From Geosporobacter sp040797825 (lineage in GTDB: Bacteria > Bacillota > Clostridia > Peptostreptococcales > Thermotaleaceae), in contig JBFNEZ010000058.1 in NCBI GenBank assembly GCA_040797825.1, positions 1 to 19,377 on the forward strand: DNA of 19,377 nt. Direction: 5' to 3'. Position numbers and translations under genes: made by a program. Positions 1-8,502 of this stretch are shown here, one piece after another (the stretch's first letter is position 1; the number at the start of each line of letters is the position of its first letter). A model generated the notes under the pieces. It did not search any database. It was not told the origin of the DNA and worked only from the letters and a program-made list of their open reading frames with translations.

Positions 1-204
1 GTTTTTGAAAAAGAGGAAGTTATAGATAAGGAAATTGTAAAACGAGCATTGCAGGAGAAAGTTTTGGTCACAATAGTAAATAATATTCCCGAAGAAGCTC
101 TAATTTTACAACAAGACATAAAATATACTGAAGAAGAAAATAGTATTTGGATTGATATGATTGTAGAAGCTTTAGAAGAAATAGGAAAAGAAGAAAAGAT
201 ATAA
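1..204 (+). CDS. yqfD: Sporulation protein YqfD, C-terminal fragment
   Basis: Only the last 67 codons and the TAA stop are in the window; the start lies upstream. The tail is open from the first base and reads like the end of YqfD proteins, with the near-terminal stretch SIWIDMIVEALEEIGKEE. YqfD is a membrane-associated protein needed for efficient sporulation in Bacillus; its biochemical role is not known. Position supports the call: in spore-forming Firmicutes yqfD sits directly before phoH, as here, with a 56-base gap to the phoH start. The identification rests on a short tail plus synteny, so it is good but not certain. Its presence is one of the signs that the organism forms spores. Confidence 0.75.
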   Translation, partial: VFEKEEVIDKEIVKRALQEKVLVTIVNNIPEEALILQQDIKYTEEENSIWIDMIVEALEEIGKEEKI

Positions 205-260
205 GACATATTTTCTGCTAACAGGCAGTAAATCCAAAATATAATTAAGGAGGATTCTAT

Positions 261-1274
261 TTGGAACAAGGCACAATGGAAAAAAGAATTAAGGTGGAAG
301 AAATTGATTATTCTAAAGAGTTATTTGGTAATTATGATAGTAATATAAGAATTATTGAGGATAAATTAGGTGTGAGTATTGTTTCAAGACAGGGAGAAAT
401 TGTAATCATTGGTGAAAGGAATCAAATCGAAAAAACTGAAAAGATTATACACAAATTAATCAAAATGCTTCAATCAGGAGAGAGTTTAGATCAACAGAAA
501 ATCAATTACGCAATTACACTTTTTGAAGAAAAGAAGGAAGATCAAATTGAGGAATTGCTAGAGGGTGTTATTTGCATCAGTGCAAAAGGAAAACAGATTA
601 AACCAAAGACCTTAGGACAGAAGAAGTATACACAATCCATCAAAAACAATGATATTGTTTTTGGTATAGGGCCTGCTGGTACGGGGAAAACCTATCTTGC
701 AATTGCCATGGCAGTAAATGCATTTAAAAATAAAGAGGTGAGCAGGATTATTCTAACTCGTCCAGCAGTTGAAGCTGGTGAAAGTCTTGGTTTCCTTCCA
801 GGGGATTTGCAAGAAAAGGTAGATCCCTATTTAAGACCACTCTATGATGCTTTATATGATATTTTAGGCGGAGAAACTTTCCTGAAATATAGGGAAAGAG
901 GTATGATTGAAGTTGCTCCACTGGCATATATGAGAGGGAGGACCTTGGATGATTCATTTATTATTTTAGATGAAGCGCAAAATACTACAAAGGAACAAAT
1001 GAAAATGTTTTTAACAAGGCTAGGCTTTGGTTCTAAGGCTATTGTAACAGGAGATGTTACCCAAGTTGATTTGCCAAGGGGAAAAGAATCAGGATTAAAA
1101 CAAGTTACAGAGATCCTTTCTGAAGTTAAGGGTATCGCATTTATTTATTTAGATGAAAGTGATGTTGTACGACATGAGTTGATTCAACGAATTGTTAGAG
1201 CTTATGATAAGTATGAAAAAAGAAAGGAAGCTAAGGAAACAAAATCAAGAGAAGGAAAACATAGAGCGAGGTAA
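261..1274 (+). CDS. phoH: PhoH family ATPase
   Basis: The product is a 337-aa cytoplasmic P-loop ATPase of the PhoH family, related to the helicase-like half of superfamily 1 enzymes and linked by gene neighbourhood to RNA metabolism. The N-terminal part (about residues 15-75) is the KH-like region usual for the long PhoH form. The ATPase core carries Walker A GPAGTGKT (137-144), Walker B IILDEAQN (234-241) and the conserved GDVTQVDLP (264-272). The charged tail (about 317-337) is Lys/Arg-rich. The start is TTG: AAGGAGGA at 247-254 is six bases ahead of it, while the in-frame ATG at 276 is 21 bases from that site. Neighbours pgpH and ybeY follow closely, the standard Firmicute order. ybeY, an RNase involved in rRNA processing, is a classical partner of phoH. 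Confidence 0.95.
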   Translation: MEQGTMEKRIKVEEIDYSKELFGNYDSNIRIIEDKLGVSIVSRQGEIVIIGERNQIEKTEKIIHKLIKMLQSGESLDQQKINYAITLFEEKKEDQIEELLEGVICISAKGKQIKPKTLGQKKYTQSIKNNDIVFGIGPAGTGKTYLAIAMAVNAFKNKEVSRIILTRPAVEAGESLGFLPGDLQEKVDPYLRPLYDALYDILGGETFLKYRERGMIEVAPLAYMRGRTLDDSFIILDEAQNTTKEQMKMFLTRLGFGSKAIVTGDVTQVDLPRGKESGLKQVTEILSEVKGIAFIYLDESDVVRHELIQRIVRAYDKYEKRKEAKETKSREGKHRAR

Positions 1275-1295
1275 GAATGTGTAGGAGGAAAAAGA

Positions 1296-3392
1296 ATGTC
1301 CTTTCTAAAATACTTTAAAGATAAAATGAGAAAGAATTTTTTAATTCGCTTCCTTTGCAGAAAAGGAGTTAGTTATAGTATATTGGCTTTTGTATTTTTT
1401 ATAGTAATCTTTTTTAGCATCATTAATACTCTTGCTCCAGAAAAGTACGAGCTTCAGCCAGGACAGAAGGCACCTGTTGATTTAAGAGCTCCAAGAGATA
1501 TTGAAGATAAGGGAGCAACAGAAAAACTAATCAAAAAGGCTATCGAATCGGTAGAGCCAAGAGAACGAGTTGATCCAACCATTCAAATTGATGTCAAGAA
1601 AAATATTGAGCGTTTTTTTCTTTATCTGTATCAAGTCAGAGAATTAGAAGAGACTGCTATTGAAGAAAAACTAGAGTTACTAAAAGAAGCAAAGGAACTA
1701 GAGTTGACCGATGAACAGATGGTATTAATGCTCTCTGTTTCTGAAAGAGAAGTAAGAAGTATGGAGAGCTATATCTATGAAGTTATTACTCAGGTAATGT
1801 CTACCGGCATCAAAACAGAAGAGTTGGATAAAGAAAAAACCAATATTACCAATTATTTTATGAGTATTAATGATTTTTCTGAGAAAGTTCGGGTATTGGG
1901 AATTCACATTGTAAACTCATCACTTCGTGCCAATCGATTTTTAGTTGAAGAAACGACTCAGCAAAAAATAGAAGAGGCAAAAAAAAATGTAGAGAAAATA
2001 ATTATTCGACGAGGAAGTATTATTGTTAATGATGGCGAGATTATTACAGAGGAAAAATATGATATTCTAAAGGATGCAGGATTGACTAAAGAAGATGGAA
2101 ACATTGATTTTTCCTTATATATTGGGATCGCAGTCTTGGTATTGATTTGTCAAATCATACTAATTTCTTATTTGCTGACCTATGATAAGGGTATTTTTCA
2201 ATCCTTATCTAAACTTTACTTGATTGTTATTATCTTTCTTTCTGTTTACGTTGTTTCACAAACAATCTATGGGATATCCACTTATTTAGCTCCTGTAGCA
2301 GCTGCAGCCATGTTATTAGGAATACTAATAGATACAAGATTTGCAATGATTGCCAATTTAATTATGACCATCTTTTTAGGTATTATAACAGGAAATAATT
2401 GGGGTATTATTGTGACTTCTCTAATCGCAGGTACCGTTGGGGCTTTTTCAGTGAGTCATACCCATCAACGATCAAATATTTTTTTTGCAGGGTTAATGGT
2501 AAGTGTAAGCAATATGATTATTATCTTTGGATTAGGATTAATGAATAGTACAGAGATGTCTAAAATACTGCTAGACAGCCTATATGGAGGAGTAAATGGT
2601 GTGTTTTGTGCTATTTTGACGATAGGCTCCTTACCCTTATGGGAATCCACTTTCGACATTTTAACGCCTTTAAAACTATTGGAATTATCTAATCCAAATC
2701 AACCAGTCTTAAAAAAGCTATTACTAGAAGCACCTGGTACCTATCATCATAGTATCATTGTCGGTAATTTAAGTGAAGCAGCTGCAGACGCAATTGGTGC
2801 CAATGGATTGCTCGCTAGGGTGAGTGCTTATTATCATGATATTGGAAAACTAAAACGTCCCTATTTTTTTAAAGAAAATCAGTTAACCAGCGAAAATCCT
2901 CATGATAAGCTTACACCAAACTTAAGTACGCTAATTATCACCAGCCATGTGAAGGATGGAATAGAAATAGGAAAACAATATGATTTACCTGTAGAAATAC
3001 TTGAAATGATTGAACAACATCATGGTACGACTCTCGTTAAGTTTTTTTATCACAAAGCTATAACAGAGGATGAAAAGGAAGCGGTTGATGAAGAAAATTA
3101 TAGATACCAAGGTAGCAAACCTAAAACAAAGGAGGCTGCAATTATTATGCTGGCTGACTCTGTGGAAGCTGCAGTTAGAAGCATGTCTGAGCCAACAGCT
3201 GAAAAGATAAAAATACTAATTGATAAAATCATTAAAGACAAGCTTGAGGATCATCAGTTAGATGAATGTCCTTTAACACTGAAGGACTTGCTGATTACTG
3301 CTCAGTCCTTTCAAACTGTATTGATGGGTATATTTCATGAAAGAATTGAGTATCCAGAGATAAATAGAAAAGAAGTTGAGGAGGCCAATTAA
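1296..3392 (+). CDS. pgpH: 7TM-HD phosphodiesterase PgpH (YqfF family, c-di-AMP)
   Basis: The 698-aa product matches the 7TMR-HDED/7TM/HD architecture of PgpH, the membrane phosphodiesterase that hydrolyses cyclic di-AMP to pApA. One membrane helix (about 25-46) leads to a large extracytoplasmic domain (about 48-270) with coiled-coil character. A group of membrane helices follows (about 273-455), then a cytoplasmic HD domain. Metal and catalytic residues are visible: HH in TYHHS (484-485), H514-D515 in YYHDIGK, H551 in ITSHV, HH in EQHHGT (575-576) and D621 in LADSVEA. The start ATG has AGGAGG at 1283-1288. It follows phoH by 21 bases and precedes ybeY by 5 bases, so co-transcription is likely. 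Length and motifs are complete and nothing looks damaged. Substrate assignment is from the family. Confidence 0.95.
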   Translation: MSFLKYFKDKMRKNFLIRFLCRKGVSYSILAFVFFIVIFFSIINTLAPEKYELQPGQKAPVDLRAPRDIEDKGATEKLIKKAIESVEPRERVDPTIQIDVKKNIERFFLYLYQVRELEETAIEEKLELLKEAKELELTDEQMVLMLSVSEREVRSMESYIYEVITQVMSTGIKTEELDKEKTNITNYFMSINDFSEKVRVLGIHIVNSSLRANRFLVEETTQQKIEEAKKNVEKIIIRRGSIIVNDGEIITEEKYDILKDAGLTKEDGNIDFSLYIGIAVLVLICQIILISYLLTYDKGIFQSLSKLYLIVIIFLSVYVVSQTIYGISTYLAPVAAAAMLLGILIDTRFAMIANLIMTIFLGIITGNNWGIIVTSLIAGTVGAFSVSHTHQRSNIFFAGLMVSVSNMIIIFGLGLMNSTEMSKILLDSLYGGVNGVFCAILTIGSLPLWESTFDILTPLKLLELSNPNQPVLKKLLLEAPGTYHHSIIVGNLSEAAADAIGANGLLARVSAYYHDIGKLKRPYFFKENQLTSENPHDKLTPNLSTLIITSHVKDGIEIGKQYDLPVEILEMIEQHHGTTLVKFFYHKAITEDEKEAVDEENYRYQGSKPKTKEAAIIMLADSVEAAVRSMSEPTAEKIKILIDKIIKDKLEDHQLDECPLTLKDLLITAQSFQTVLMGIFHERIEYPEINRKEVEEAN

Positions 3393-3397
3393 TTCCT

Positions 3398-3853
3398 ATG
3401 AATGTCAGCATTGATAATCGCCAAGAAAAGATACTTTATGATCAAGCCGTAGAAGAACTATTGATGCGTGTGGTTTCCTATACATTAAAAAAAGAAAAAA
3501 TAAACCCAGAGGCGGAAGTAAGTATATCTTTCGTAGATAATGAGGAGATTCATCATTTGAATAAAGTCTATAGAGGTGTGGATAGACCTACGGATGTTCT
3601 TTCTTTTCCTCAGTACGATAATTTTGACGAAATAGGTCCTATTGATTGTTTAGGAGATATTGTAATCTCTCTAGAAAAGGCAGAGGAGCAAGGCTTGGAA
3701 TATGGGCATTCTTTTGTAAGAGAAATGGCTTATCTAACAGTGCACAGTATGTACCATTTATTGGGATATGACCATGATACAGAAGAAAATACCAAAAACA
3801 TGAGACGAAAGGAAGAAGAAGTTCTTCAGGCTTTGGGCATAATAAGAAAATGA
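3398..3853 (+). CDS. ybeY: Endoribonuclease YbeY
   Basis: The product is a 151-aa cytoplasmic zinc metalloenzyme of the YbeY/UPF0054 family, which takes part in 16S rRNA 3'-end maturation and ribosome quality control. The zinc signature HxxxHxxxxxH is present as HSMYHLLGYDH, with H116, H120 and H126 as ligands. The family block RPTDVLSFP occurs at 63-71. The start lies only 5 bases after the pgpH stop. The best ribosome binding site, GAGGAGG at 3378-3384, is inside the end of pgpH and 13 bases from the ATG, which is long, so translational coupling to pgpH is plausible. The gene is followed by the dgkA fusion and later by era, its usual functional neighbours. Confidence 0.95.
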   Translation: MNVSIDNRQEKILYDQAVEELLMRVVSYTLKKEKINPEAEVSISFVDNEEIHHLNKVYRGVDRPTDVLSFPQYDNFDEIGPIDCLGDIVISLEKAEEQGLEYGHSFVREMAYLTVHSMYHLLGYDHDTEENTKNMRRKEEEVLQALGIIRK

Positions 3854-3866
3854 GAGAGGAAATTAT

Positions 3867-4565
3867 ATGAAAGTAAGAAAGTTATTAGATAGCTTTAATT
3901 TTGCTATTGATGGCATTTTATACACTTTCAGAACTCAGAGAAATATGAGAATACACTTTACTGCTGCCATTGCAGTATTGTTCTTTAGTCTTTTTTTTAA
4001 TATCTCTAGACTTGAGATGCTAATATTATTTCTCACGATTTCTCTGGTTGTCATTGCAGAAATGATTAATACTTCGATTGAGGCAACAATTGATCTGATT
4101 ACTGATCAATATCATGACTTAGCAAAGATTGCAAAAAATGTTGCTGCTGGTGCAGTTTTTATTTCAGCTTTTAATGCAATTATAGTAGCCTATGTCATCT
4201 TTTATGATAAGTTGGATGAAGTAACCAATATCCTTCTTCACCGCGTAAGGGTAGAGCCTATGCATTTAACCTTTATAAGTTTTATTATTGTAATACTGAT
4301 GGTTATTGGAATTAAGGCGATTTATGGAACTGGTACACCCTTTCAGGGAGGTATGCCCAGTGGTCATGGAGCAATGGCTTTTTCTATCCTGACCTCCATT
4401 GCCCTAGTATCTAAAGATACATTTATTATTAGCCTATGCTTTTTTTTAGCCCTGTTGGTTGTGCAAAGTAGGGTTGAATCAAAAATTCATACTACTTTTG
4501 AAGTGGTTCTTGGGGCTATGTTAGGCATATTCATTACATTAGTGATTTTTCAAATGATTCAATAA
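3867..4565 (+). CDS. dgkA: DgkA-type undecaprenol kinase fused to a PAP2 phosphatase domain
   Basis: This 232-aa membrane protein joins two lipid-phosphate domains. Residues 1 to about 115 are a DgkA kinase, with the active-site block EMINTSIEATIDL (E65, N68, E72) and the following K87/AAG region. In Gram-positives this enzyme phosphorylates undecaprenol rather than diacylglycerol. Residues about 128-232 are a PAP2-type domain with the central motif PSGH (164-167) and a third motif SRx5H (201-208). Two PAP2 positions differ from the classical pattern: the first motif has K150 but TP in place of RP, and the last acid is E212 instead of D. About seven membrane helices are predicted by eye. AGAGAGGA before the ATG is a good ribosome binding site. 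The gene sits where dgkA sits in Bacillus, after ybeY. The kinase half is secure; phosphatase activity is inferred. Confidence 0.88.
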   Translation: MKVRKLLDSFNFAIDGILYTFRTQRNMRIHFTAAIAVLFFSLFFNISRLEMLILFLTISLVVIAEMINTSIEATIDLITDQYHDLAKIAKNVAAGAVFISAFNAIIVAYVIFYDKLDEVTNILLHRVRVEPMHLTFISFIIVILMVIGIKAIYGTGTPFQGGMPSGHGAMAFSILTSIALVSKDTFIISLCFFLALLVVQSRVESKIHTTFEVVLGAMLGIFITLVIFQMIQ

Positions 4566-4593
4566 GGGGGAGTAGGTTATTCTACTTCCTTTT
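4566..4593 (+). terminator. Weak hairpin after dgkA, possible terminator
   Basis: GGGGGAGTAG (4566-4575) can pair with CTACTTCCTT (4582-4591) around the loop GTTATT, with several G-U pairs. The T-rich 3' arm runs into TTTTG, but there is no clean T tract after the stem. It may partly end the phoH-dgkA transcript before the corC promoter. Confidence 0.35.
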
Positions 4594-4636
4594 GTGACCC
4601 ATAGAGAGACTATTAGGGGTTTAAAGAAAATAATAA

Positions 4637-4665
4637 CTGAAAGCAAATAAGAAAATTGTTATAGA
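4637..4665 (+). promoter_or_regulatory. Candidate sigma-A promoter before the corC gene
   Basis: CTGAAA (4637-4642) is followed after 17 bases by TATAGA (4660-4665), which has an extended -10 TG at 4657-4658. The -35 matches TTGACA at four of six positions. The site lies in the only sizeable gap (131 bases) between dgkA and the next gene, so an independent start here makes sense. Called by eye only. Confidence 0.4.
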
Positions 4666-4696
4666 ATGTGTTAGAATTGTGCTAGGAGGAGTTGTC

Positions 4697-5974
4697 TTGT
4701 TAGAAAATGCCGATTGGGTTAAGCTAGGGCTGTTAGCATGCTTATTGATGTTCTCCGCTCTGTTTTCTAGTTCAGAAACCGCACTAACTTCTATGAGTGT
4801 GATTAAGGTAAAACAATTAAAAAACAAGGGTGTAAAGCAGGCTGAAATCATAGAGCGTTTAATGGAAAAATCCCATAAGATATTAGCTACAATACTTATT
4901 GGAAATAACATAGTAAATATTGCAGCTACAGCTATTGCTACAGAGCTAACTGGAAAAATTTTTTCTGAGGGCAATGTTACTTTTTTAGTCACAATTATTA
5001 TGACTTTTTTAATCCTAATTTTCGGAGAGATTACGCCTAAGACCTTTTCTGCATATTATCCAGATAAAGTTGCTATTAGGCTAGGAAGGCCAATTGAACT
5101 TCTATCCTTTGTTCTTTATCCCATACTACAGATATTAAATGGTATAACCAGCCTTACAATTAGAATTTTGGGAGGAGATATACAACCTAATAAAGCGATT
5201 GTATCAGAAGATGAAATTAAAACTCTTGTAGATGTAGGTGAAGAAGCTGGAATTATTGAGAGCAAGGAAAAGGAAATGATCAATAGCATTTTTGAAATTG
5301 GAGATATTGAAGCTACTGAGGTAATGATTCCGAGAATTGATATGATTTATTTAGAAGAAGATTCCACTTTGGAAGAAGCTTTTAACATTGTGATTGATTA
5401 TGGGTATTCACGCATTCCTGTGATTAAGGATACTATTGATAATGTAATTGGCATTTTATATGCAAAGGATTTATTAGCCTATGATCGTCAAAAAAAGCAA
5501 AATAGTCATGATTTTGACATTAAAAAGCTCATTAGACCAGCTTATTATGTACCAGAAAGTAAAAAAGTAAGCGATCTACTTCGAGAAATGCAAAAAGAAA
5601 AGGTGCATATTTCCATTGTTCTAGATGAATATGGGGGTACTTTGGGATTGGTAACGATAGAAGATATCTTAGAAGAGATAGTTGGAGATATTCTAGATGA
5701 ATATGATGATGAATTAGATTTAATTGAGCAAAAACATGAAAATATTCTGGTGGTGAATGCGAAAACTTCTATTGAAGAAATTAACGAATTGCTGGATATT
5801 TCACTTCCAGAGGACGAATATGAGTCTATAGGAGGGTTTGTTTTTAACCTTTTGGGCAGATTGCCCCTGATAGATGATGAAATAGAGTTTGAGGATACAA
5901 AAATTAGAGTAATTAGCGTTCACAATCGGAGAATTAAACAATTAGAAATACAAAAGAAATTAATAGATGAGTAA
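4697..5974 (+). CDS. CNNM/CorC-HlyC family membrane protein with CBS pair
   Basis: The product (425 aa from the chosen start) has the standard three-part layout of the CorC/HlyC 'hemolysin-related' family, membrane proteins connected with magnesium export. An N-terminal CNNM/DUF21 membrane domain (about 1-190) begins with the typical ALFSSSETALTS. Two CBS domains follow (about 208-265 and 275-335), containing VMIPRIDM and LDEYGGTLGLVTIEDILEEI. A CorC_HlyC domain (about 345-420) ends the protein. The start chosen is TTG at 4697, because AGGAGGA (4684-4690) is six bases upstream. The GTG at 4679 would put that ribosome binding site inside the gene. It is the first gene of the group that runs through cdd and era. 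Magnesium transport is inferred from the family. Confidence 0.9.
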   Translation: MLENADWVKLGLLACLLMFSALFSSSETALTSMSVIKVKQLKNKGVKQAEIIERLMEKSHKILATILIGNNIVNIAATAIATELTGKIFSEGNVTFLVTIIMTFLILIFGEITPKTFSAYYPDKVAIRLGRPIELLSFVLYPILQILNGITSLTIRILGGDIQPNKAIVSEDEIKTLVDVGEEAGIIESKEKEMINSIFEIGDIEATEVMIPRIDMIYLEEDSTLEEAFNIVIDYGYSRIPVIKDTIDNVIGILYAKDLLAYDRQKKQNSHDFDIKKLIRPAYYVPESKKVSDLLREMQKEKVHISIVLDEYGGTLGLVTIEDILEEIVGDILDEYDDELDLIEQKHENILVVNAKTSIEEINELLDISLPEDEYESIGGFVFNLLGRLPLIDDEIEFEDTKIRVISVHNRRIKQLEIQKKLIDE

Positions 5975-6003
5975 ATCAGTGGAAGCGAAAGGATGAGGGG
6001 GAC

Positions 6004-7068
6004 ATGAGAAAAAAAGATTATTTGAAAGTATTGGGTATTTTGGTTTGTATTTTTCTTTTATTAAGTGGATGCAGCAAAGACAAACCCGTGGTTTCAGAAA
6101 GCGACGATGTAGTAGTGGTGGTAGAGGATGAGACAGACGGAGAAGAGGTTGTAGATACGAGAGAAGATTTAGCAGGAAAGGTACCCTCTCCTATCAGTGG
6201 CTTATATGTTGAACCAGAAAGAATAGAAAGGCGCCCTATTGCTGTTGTCTTTGACAATATGGTAAAAGCAAGACCTCAGGCAGGACTTGATCAGGCTGAA
6301 ATCATATACGAGTTTCTTGCTGAAGGATTGATTACACGCTATTTAGGCATATTTTTGATCAATGAACCGGCAGATATTGGTTCAGTACGCAGTGCTCGAC
6401 CCTATTTTATTGAAAAAGCTCTTGAATATGATCCCTTATTTGTTCATGTAGGCGGTAGTGAACAGGCCAAGAGTGACATTAGAGCTTTAAAAATGGCTGA
6501 TATTGATGCTCTTTCAAGGAGCAGCGCCATTTTTTGGAGAAAGAATCATAAAGTGATGCCCCATAACATGTACACAAATACTACTGCTATTCGAAAGGCC
6601 GCTGAGGACAGTAAGTATAGCAAAGAAGCAAATTATGAAAAACTGAAATTCTATGATAAAGATGTAAAGAACAACGGTACGCCAGCAACTAAATTAGATA
6701 TTCCTTATAGCAAAAATTATACGGCTAGCTTTGTATACAATGAAGAAAGGGCTATGTATGATAGAAAGGTAAATGATAAAAATCATGTTGACGAAGCTTC
6801 AAAACAACAGTTGGCAGCTAAAAATATAATTATACAAAAAGCTGATACTAAGGTGATTGATAGTGAAGGACGCTTGGAGATTGAATTAGTCGGAAAGGGT
6901 CAAGGTTATTATCTTACATTGGGAGAGATAATAGAAGTTACTTGGGAAAAAAAATCAAAAAAATCTATTACAAGATTTTTTGATAAAGATGGAAAAGAAA
7001 TTCAACTAAATCCAGGAGTTACTTGGATACAAGTTGTGTCGAAGAGTCTGACACCGATTACGGAGTAA
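6004..7068 (+). CDS. DUF3048 lipoprotein (YerB family)
   Basis: The 354-aa product is an exported lipoprotein. It has a charged N-terminus, a hydrophobic stretch and the lipobox LLSGC with the lipid-modified cysteine at residue 23. Residues about 26-58 are a low-complexity acidic linker rich in Val, Glu and Asp. The remainder contains two DUF3048 domains (about 60-200 and 235-350), with the recognisable ERRPIAVVFDNMVKARPQAG and RSARPYF segments. YerB of Bacillus is the best-known relative; its molecular function is unknown, and a role at the cell surface is inferred. AAAGGA (5988-5993) is ten bases ahead of the ATG. It lies 29 bases after the CorC-family gene and 17 before cdd, so it is probably part of the same operon. 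Confidence 0.88.
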   Translation: MRKKDYLKVLGILVCIFLLLSGCSKDKPVVSESDDVVVVVEDETDGEEVVDTREDLAGKVPSPISGLYVEPERIERRPIAVVFDNMVKARPQAGLDQAEIIYEFLAEGLITRYLGIFLINEPADIGSVRSARPYFIEKALEYDPLFVHVGGSEQAKSDIRALKMADIDALSRSSAIFWRKNHKVMPHNMYTNTTAIRKAAEDSKYSKEANYEKLKFYDKDVKNNGTPATKLDIPYSKNYTASFVYNEERAMYDRKVNDKNHVDEASKQQLAAKNIIIQKADTKVIDSEGRLEIELVGKGQGYYLTLGEIIEVTWEKKSKKSITRFFDKDGKEIQLNPGVTWIQVVSKSLTPITE

Positions 7069-7085
7069 TATAGGAGGGAAAACAT

Positions 7086-7481
7086 TTGAATGAATTAGAA
7101 TTGTTGGAAAAGGCAAATGAAGCTAAAGAATATGCCTATGTGCCTTATTCAAAGTTCCGTGTAGGAGCTGCTGTATTAACAGAGGATGAGAAAGTATTTA
7201 CAGGCTGCAATATTGAGTGTGCTTCCTTTGGCGGAACCAATTGTGCGGAGCGGACGGCTTTATTTAAAGCTATTTCTGAAGGATATCGATCTTTTAAAGC
7301 TATTGCTGTTCTAAGCGATAATGAGGAATACACCTTTCCCTGTGGCATCTGCAGACAAGTAATCGTAGAGTTTGGAAAGGATATTAAAATTATTGTAGGC
7401 ACGCCTAGTGGAAAAATAAAAATATTTCCCATCACAGAACTTCTGCCTCATTCCTTTACAAATGAAGACTTGGAAAAATAG
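7086..7481 (+). CDS. cdd: Cytidine deaminase
   Basis: The product is a 131-aa small tetrameric-type cytidine deaminase, which converts cytidine and deoxycytidine to uridine and deoxyuridine for pyrimidine salvage in the cytoplasm. It has the FRVGAA substrate-binding segment (24-29), CAE with zinc ligand C53 and proton-shuttling E55, and PCGICRQ with zinc ligands C86 and C89. The family C-terminal LLPHSF is at 119-124. The start is TTG with AGGAGGG (7072-7078) seven bases upstream; the nearby ATG at 7090 is out of frame. The stop is TAG, with a second stop (TAA) two codons later. The cdd-era order matches Bacillus and supports a shared transcript. Confidence 0.96.
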   Translation: MNELELLEKANEAKEYAYVPYSKFRVGAAVLTEDEKVFTGCNIECASFGGTNCAERTALFKAISEGYRSFKAIAVLSDNEEYTFPCGICRQVIVEFGKDIKIIVGTPSGKIKIFPITELLPHSFTNEDLEK

Positions 7482-7516
7482 TTTAATTAAAGTGACTATA
7501 GAAAGAAGGTTTACTC

Positions 7517-8404
7517 ATGAAATTTAAATCAGGATTTGTAACAATTGTCGGAAGACCCAATGTAGGAAAATCAACCCTAATGAATCGAATCATCGGTGAA
7601 AAGATAGCGATCATGTCTGACAAACCACAAACTACACGCAATAAAATTCAATCAGTCTATACTCAAGAGGATTTTCAGATCATCTTTCTAGATACGCCAG
7701 GTATTCATAAGCCCAAGAATAAACTAGGAGAGTATATGGTAAAGGCAGCCCATCAAACACTGAAAGAGGTAGATGTAATCCTGTTTCTAATTGATGATAC
7801 AGCCAATATGGGAGCGGGAGATCAATTTATTATAGAATCTCTAAAAACTGTAGAGACACCTATTATTTTGGTTATTAATAAGATTGACCTAATTCCTCCA
7901 GATATCTATGAGAAGTTATATCATGCCTATGATGAGTTAGGTATATTCGCTGAAATTATGGGTATATCTGCTCTAGAAGATATCAATATTAAAAAATTGG
8001 TGGATAAGATAGTTTCTAAGCTTCCAGAAGGCCCTCAATACTTTCCTGGAGATATGATCACTGATCAGCCTGAGCGTGTAATTGTATCAGAGATTATTCG
8101 AGAAAAGCTTCTTCATTATCTTCATGATGAGGTTCCCCATGGTGTTGCAGTGGAAATTGAATCTATGAAAAAACGAGAGGATAAAGATATGGTAGATATT
8201 CAAGCTACCATTTTATGCGAAAGAAAGTCCCATAAGGGAATTATTATCGGGAAAAATGGAAGAAAGTTAAAAGGCATTGGAAAAAGTGCCCGTGAAGATA
8301 TTGAAAGACTTTTAGGTACAAAAATATTTTTAGAGCTCTGGGTAAAGATCAAGGAAGATTGGCGGGATCATGAAGGAACTCTAAATCATTTGGGATATAA
8401 ATAA
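7517..8404 (+). CDS. era: GTPase Era
   Basis: Era is an essential GTPase that binds the 3' end of 16S rRNA during 30S subunit assembly and associates with the membrane. The 295-aa product has all G motifs: G1 GRPNVGKST (12-20), G3 DTPG (59-62), G4 NKID (121-124) and G5 SAL (151-153). The C-terminal KH domain has its RNA-binding loop IIIGKNG (242-248) and the following GKSAREDIERLLG. The start ATG is preceded by AGAAGG (7504-7509). It lies 35 bases after cdd and is followed by yqzL and recO, the normal Firmicute arrangement. Length and motifs are complete. Confidence 0.97.
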   Translation: MKFKSGFVTIVGRPNVGKSTLMNRIIGEKIAIMSDKPQTTRNKIQSVYTQEDFQIIFLDTPGIHKPKNKLGEYMVKAAHQTLKEVDVILFLIDDTANMGAGDQFIIESLKTVETPIILVINKIDLIPPDIYEKLYHAYDELGIFAEIMGISALEDINIKKLVDKIVSKLPEGPQYFPGDMITDQPERVIVSEIIREKLLHYLHDEVPHGVAVEIESMKKREDKDMVDIQATILCERKSHKGIIIGKNGRKLKGIGKSAREDIERLLGTKIFLELWVKIKEDWRDHEGTLNHLGYK

Positions 8405-8434
8405 AATATAAACCTGTATGACAGAATTTTCATT

Positions 8435-8465
8435 GTATAGGAACAACCCTTTCGAGACAATCCTA
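8435..8465 (+). promoter_or_regulatory. Possible forespore (sigma-F/sigma-G-like) promoter before yqzL
   Basis: GTATA (8435-8439) is followed after 16 bases by GACAATCCTA (8456-8465). This resembles forespore-type promoters (GYWTA, about 15-17 bases, GGNNAWAMTA), with two mismatches in the -10 part. It lies in the 98-base gap between era and yqzL. Pattern match only; the consensus is from memory of the Bacillus forespore factors. Confidence 0.3.
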
Positions 8466-8502
8466 ATAGATGATAGAATATCTTTTAAAAGGGGTTGATA
8501 GG

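Noticed and set aside
4621..4992. A 123-codon minus-strand frame.
   Set aside because: It covers the ribosome binding site and N-terminal membrane domain of the CorC-family gene; it is the antisense of a hydrophobic coding region.
8418..8498. A 26-codon ATG frame between era and yqzL.
   Set aside because: No ribosome binding site precedes it, and the region reads better as a promoter-containing spacer for yqzL.
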